From Pyrrhoderma lamaoense (lineage: Eukaryota; Basidiomycota; Agaricomycetes; Hymenochaetales; Hymenochaetaceae), in assembly GCA_002794735.1 (NCBI GenBank), contig NBAZ01000003.1, positions 434,001 through 498,000 of the forward strand: a DNA stretch of 64,000 nt, written 5' to 3'. Made by a program: the position numbers and the translations under genes. The notes beneath the pieces were generated by a model. That model did not search any database. It was not told where the DNA came from and saw only the letters and a program-made list of their open reading frames with translations. Positions 61,302 to 64,000 of this stretch are shown here, one piece after another; the first letter of the stretch is position 1; each line of letters opens with the position of its first letter.

Positions 61302-63356
61302 ATGTGGAACTTTGTTCAATCCTGGTTTGGGTCAAATGGACGTGCAACCAAGAATGCGTCTGGATATGATTTTCAACGTCAAGACTCGTTTCAGAGTCTA
61401 GCATTGTGATAGTCGGTAGTGGCGCCTTTGGCTTATCAACAGCGCTACATCTCCTTAAGCGCGGGTACAAAAATGTGACAATTCTTGACCGTGCCCCTTC
61501 TCTTCCAGCGGCGGATGCTGCTAGTTGTGATATTAATAAAAGTAAGTTTCTTACATTGACAATGAAGGATTGAGTTTTGCTCAACAAACTATTCTTTGTT
61601 GCCTCTTTACTACAAACCACTATCAGTTATTCGCTCTTCATATGAAGATGAATTCTACACTCGTCTTGCTCGTGAAGCAATCGAATGCTGGAAAGACAAA
61701 GAAATTTGGGGAGACAATTATTATGAGTAAGTTTCTAAGAACATACTTTCGATCTTTTGTGAGAATATCCCTCCTTTTTCCCGAATTGGTATCGAGAACT
61801 CTAATCTGGAAGTTTCTGAAAAAGAAAAAGAGTAATCAGCTCAAAATGCAAACACTTCACAGCGGAAATTAAACCACCTTTGAGCCAGTTCTAATTATCA
61901 AATGAAACACGAGTCTGACTGCATTTATCTTCTAATAAAGATCGGGTGTCTTAGTATTCGGCACGGGCATTTCGAAATATGTAGATATCGCATTTCAAAA
62001 CGACCTTAAATCTGGCGCTAGAGTAAAGAAGCTAAGAGGCGACTCAGCGCCCTTGGGAGATTCCGTACATGCGAACGGGGACGGGAATGCGTACCAGACA
62101 CATGATTCCGTTACTCTAGAAGAAATATTCCAGCAAGAGATTCCTTTAGGCGCTTGCATCGCGGGATCGGAAGGTTTCTTCAATGCGGATGGTGGCTGGG
62201 CGGATGCAGAGGGAGGTATAATTCGCGCGATGGAACTCGTCAAGGAGCATGGGGGTAAGATAGTTCCTGGAAAGGAGGTATCAAAATTATTGAAATCCGG
62301 GCCAATGACAAAGGGAGTCGAATGCAGAGATGGGACTGAGTATCCTGCAGACCTAGTGATTTTGGCGACAGGAAGCTGGACAGCATCTTCTTTCCCAGAA
62401 CTAGATCTAGGTGCTCGATGTTTCGCTACTGGGTGAGTTCCCTAGTCTTCGTTCGGATTTAAGGGAAATCCACACTCTCCTCTCCATTTCTTGCTAAATT
62501 ACCACACTACCTTGGCTGACACACTCTTGGTTTCGTCTCTGTTTTGTGTTTTTTAGGCAAAGCGTCGCGACCGTGAAGTTGACACAAGAAGAAGCTGAGC
62601 GATATCGAAATATACCGGTTTTGTTAGACTTTGGGACATCGGGATTTTACTGTTTTCCGGTATGCCCTAATTCGTTTACTCTGCGTTACACAATAAGTAA
62701 AAACCAATTTCCACCTTAGCCGAATAAAGATAACCTCATGAAGTTCTCGCGACACTTTGGCGGAGTAGCAAATCTCGAGCCCATTCCAGACTCACCACAC
62801 GTCGATGTCAAGCTATCCAAAATTTCTACTCCTCGCACTGTTATGTCCCATGGTGAAGACGGTCTGAAAATACCCAGGTCGGAGGCTCAAATTTTACATG
62901 AATATCTACAAGATAGGTTTCCCGAATTAGGAGAGAAAGAATTTCATTCAACTCGGTTGTGTTGGTTAGTACTAGTCTAGCTGTCAATATTCATCTCTTA
63001 TTTCCGCTGATCACTACTACCTAGGTATACTGATTCTCCAGATTCAGACTGGATCATCGATGTACACCCGAGTGACCCTGGACTTGCACTTATAACATCC
63101 GGAAGTGGACATGGATATAAGGTTACTACAAGAACTTCTCCCCTCTTGCTTACCGCTGAAAAAGCTGACTATATTACAATAGTTCTTACCAGTAATCGGC
63201 CGCCTGATTGTAGATCGTCTCGAAGGCAAGCTGGAGCTAGATATCCAAAGGAAATTTGCCATTAACCGCAAGATCGATGAAGCAAAAACATACAGAGACG
63301 GAGCTGTAATCACATTGCTTGATCCCCAAAACTTATGTGGGCCCAGAGACTTATAG
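61302..63356 (+). CDS. FAD-dependent amino-acid/amine oxidase (fructosyl-amine or L-saccharopine oxidase type), about 483 aa
   Basis: Oxidoreductase of the DAO/MSOX-type FAD family; fungal members act on fructosyl amino acids, saccharopine, pipecolate or sarcosine, releasing hydrogen peroxide. Exons: 61302..61541, 61627..61726, 61941..62432, 62557..62659, 62720..62964, 63025..63121, 63183..63356. Seen: the dinucleotide-binding motif SIVIVGSGAFGLSTALHLLK, SSYEDEFYTRLAREAI, EGFFNADGGWADAEGGIIRA, LVILATGSWTAS, RLCWYTDSPDSDWIIDVHPS, and ALITSGSGHGYKFLPVIGRL, the usual order for this group. Exact substrate cannot be read. The start is uncertain: an N-terminus from the ATG at 61302-61304 (MWNFVQSWFGSNGRATKN) runs out of frame just before SIVIVGSG, by one base. 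An alternative short start at about 61334 with a 37-nt intron is less likely. The C-terminus GPRDL is not a clear peroxisomal signal. Confidence 0.88.
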
Positions 63357-63522
63357 TTAGCAATTGAAGCGAGGTTGAATCACCTCGCCTTTTGACTAAC
63401 TAATTTCTAAATATATCTACATAAATGCCTCACTACAAGTCATAGCACTTTTCTTTTTTTTACACAATGTTTCTTCTAGACCAATGTTTCTCTCCTAATC
63501 CCCTTGATAAGCTTAAAATAGG
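63357..63522. other. Short spacer between convergent genes
   Basis: 166 nt between the stop codons of the FAD oxidase (plus) and the calpain-like gene (minus). It must contain both 3' ends. No hairpin or other signal recognised. Confidence 0.4.
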
Positions 63523-64000
63523 TCATACCAAAGCAGTAACCGTTACATCTATCTTTTCCGCATAGACCAGCAATAGAAATTCCGCTCTCATGCCTGGGTC
63601 AAATGTTGAAGCTACAGCGATATAGTGTCCAGGAGCGAAGACTATTTGGGGTGTTATAACCCCGAAAGGCTGGTCGTTCCGTCAACATAGGCACCTGAAG
63701 TGGTCACTTGACGGCCTAGAGAAAGTGAAGTACCATTTCGTGAACTCTCGCCCACTTCCCTTGCGTGTCTTAGAGCGTGGCCATTGGACGTCTCAAACAA
63801 TGTCACATTTATCGCTATAGATGGCGAAGGATTCACCAATTGAAGCCGAAACCTTTTTTATGAATAGATAATACATAGATATAATACTCAGTATATGAAA
63901 AGTATTTGGACTTAGGAAAATAGATTTCGGCGCTTACTTTAAAGATGTAGGTTCCCGTACAAAAACATCGAACATAGGATTCGATGTATAATTTCCGAAC
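63523..64000 (-). CDS. Probable calpain-type cysteine protease, C-terminal beta-sandwich part (cut by window edge)
   Basis: Two exons are readable: 63938..64000 (runs off the window) and 63523..63852. The sequence FRLQLVNPSPSIAINVTLF and APGHYIAVASTFDPG with the last strand EFLLLVYAEKIDVTV is the pattern of the C2-like beta-sandwich (domain III) found at the end of calpains, including fungal PalB/Rim13. The catalytic domain would be beyond the right edge, so protease activity is inference. The frame is broken at the C4 run 63660-63663 (G4 in the gene): LSG before it and VITPQIVFAPGHYI after it join if one base is added. Without that, the frame stops at 63654. The assignment to the calpain family is moderate; another protein with this domain is possible. 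Confidence 0.6.

Noticed and set aside
1..64000. Gene cluster for a secondary metabolite or defence system
   Set aside because: Apart from PAL and one FAD oxidase there are no synthases, tailoring enzymes, transporters or regulators arranged as a cluster.

Overview
The window is nuclear DNA of a filamentous basidiomycete, most likely an Agaricomycete-type fungus. I infer this from genes split by many short introns (about 50-90 nt), fungal gene families (PHO80-like cyclin, phenylalanine ammonia-lyase, mitochondrial arginine-specific CPSase, tRNA ribosyltransferase RIT1, FCF1), moderately AT-rich intergenic DNA and a nuclear tRNA-Glu. I cannot name the species. I see no transposase, reverse transcriptase, viral or bacterial block, and no CRISPR array.

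Left part (1-14.4 kb): the 5' part of a CSC1/OSCA-type channel gene (minus, cut by the window edge); an unrecognised five-exon gene (plus); an F-box gene (minus); a 12-exon mitochondrial P-loop ATPase gene (minus) head to head with a predicted mitochondrial membrane protein (plus); and a Ser-rich orphan (plus). Middle (14.4-40.6 kb): about 13 kb without a recognisable gene leads to a PHO80-like cyclin gene whose upstream 4 kb is strongly pyrimidine-rich, then a T-rich downstream stretch, one tRNA-Glu(UUC), and about 7 kb of empty sequence. Right part (40.6-64 kb): 3-hydroxyacyl-CoA dehydrogenase (minus) head to head with RIT1 (plus), the CPSase large subunit gene CPA2 (plus) behind a promoter with general-control-like motifs, PAL (minus), FCF1/UTP24 (plus), an FAD-dependent amino-acid/amine oxidase (plus), and the 3' end of a probable calpain-type protease gene (minus).

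The genes are mostly housekeeping functions and do not form one pathway. Amino-acid metabolism recurs (arginine/carbamoyl phosphate, phenylalanine deamination, FAD amine oxidase), as do RNA processing (RIT1, FCF1) and mitochondria (ATPase, membrane protein, CPSase), but nothing shows they are a cluster.

Two patterns stand out. First, at least six conserved genes are broken by single missing bases, mostly in short G/C runs and always in the same direction; the rest of each gene is intact. This looks like a systematic undercall in the sequence rather than gene decay, and the genes should not be called pseudogenes without reads. Second, gene architecture is striking: a 7-nt microexon in the dehydrogenase gene, a start codon alone on its own exon in FCF1, exons of 27, 29, 32 and 43 nt in the ATPase gene, and three GC-AG introns. 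I found no clear new defence, mobile or biosynthetic system.
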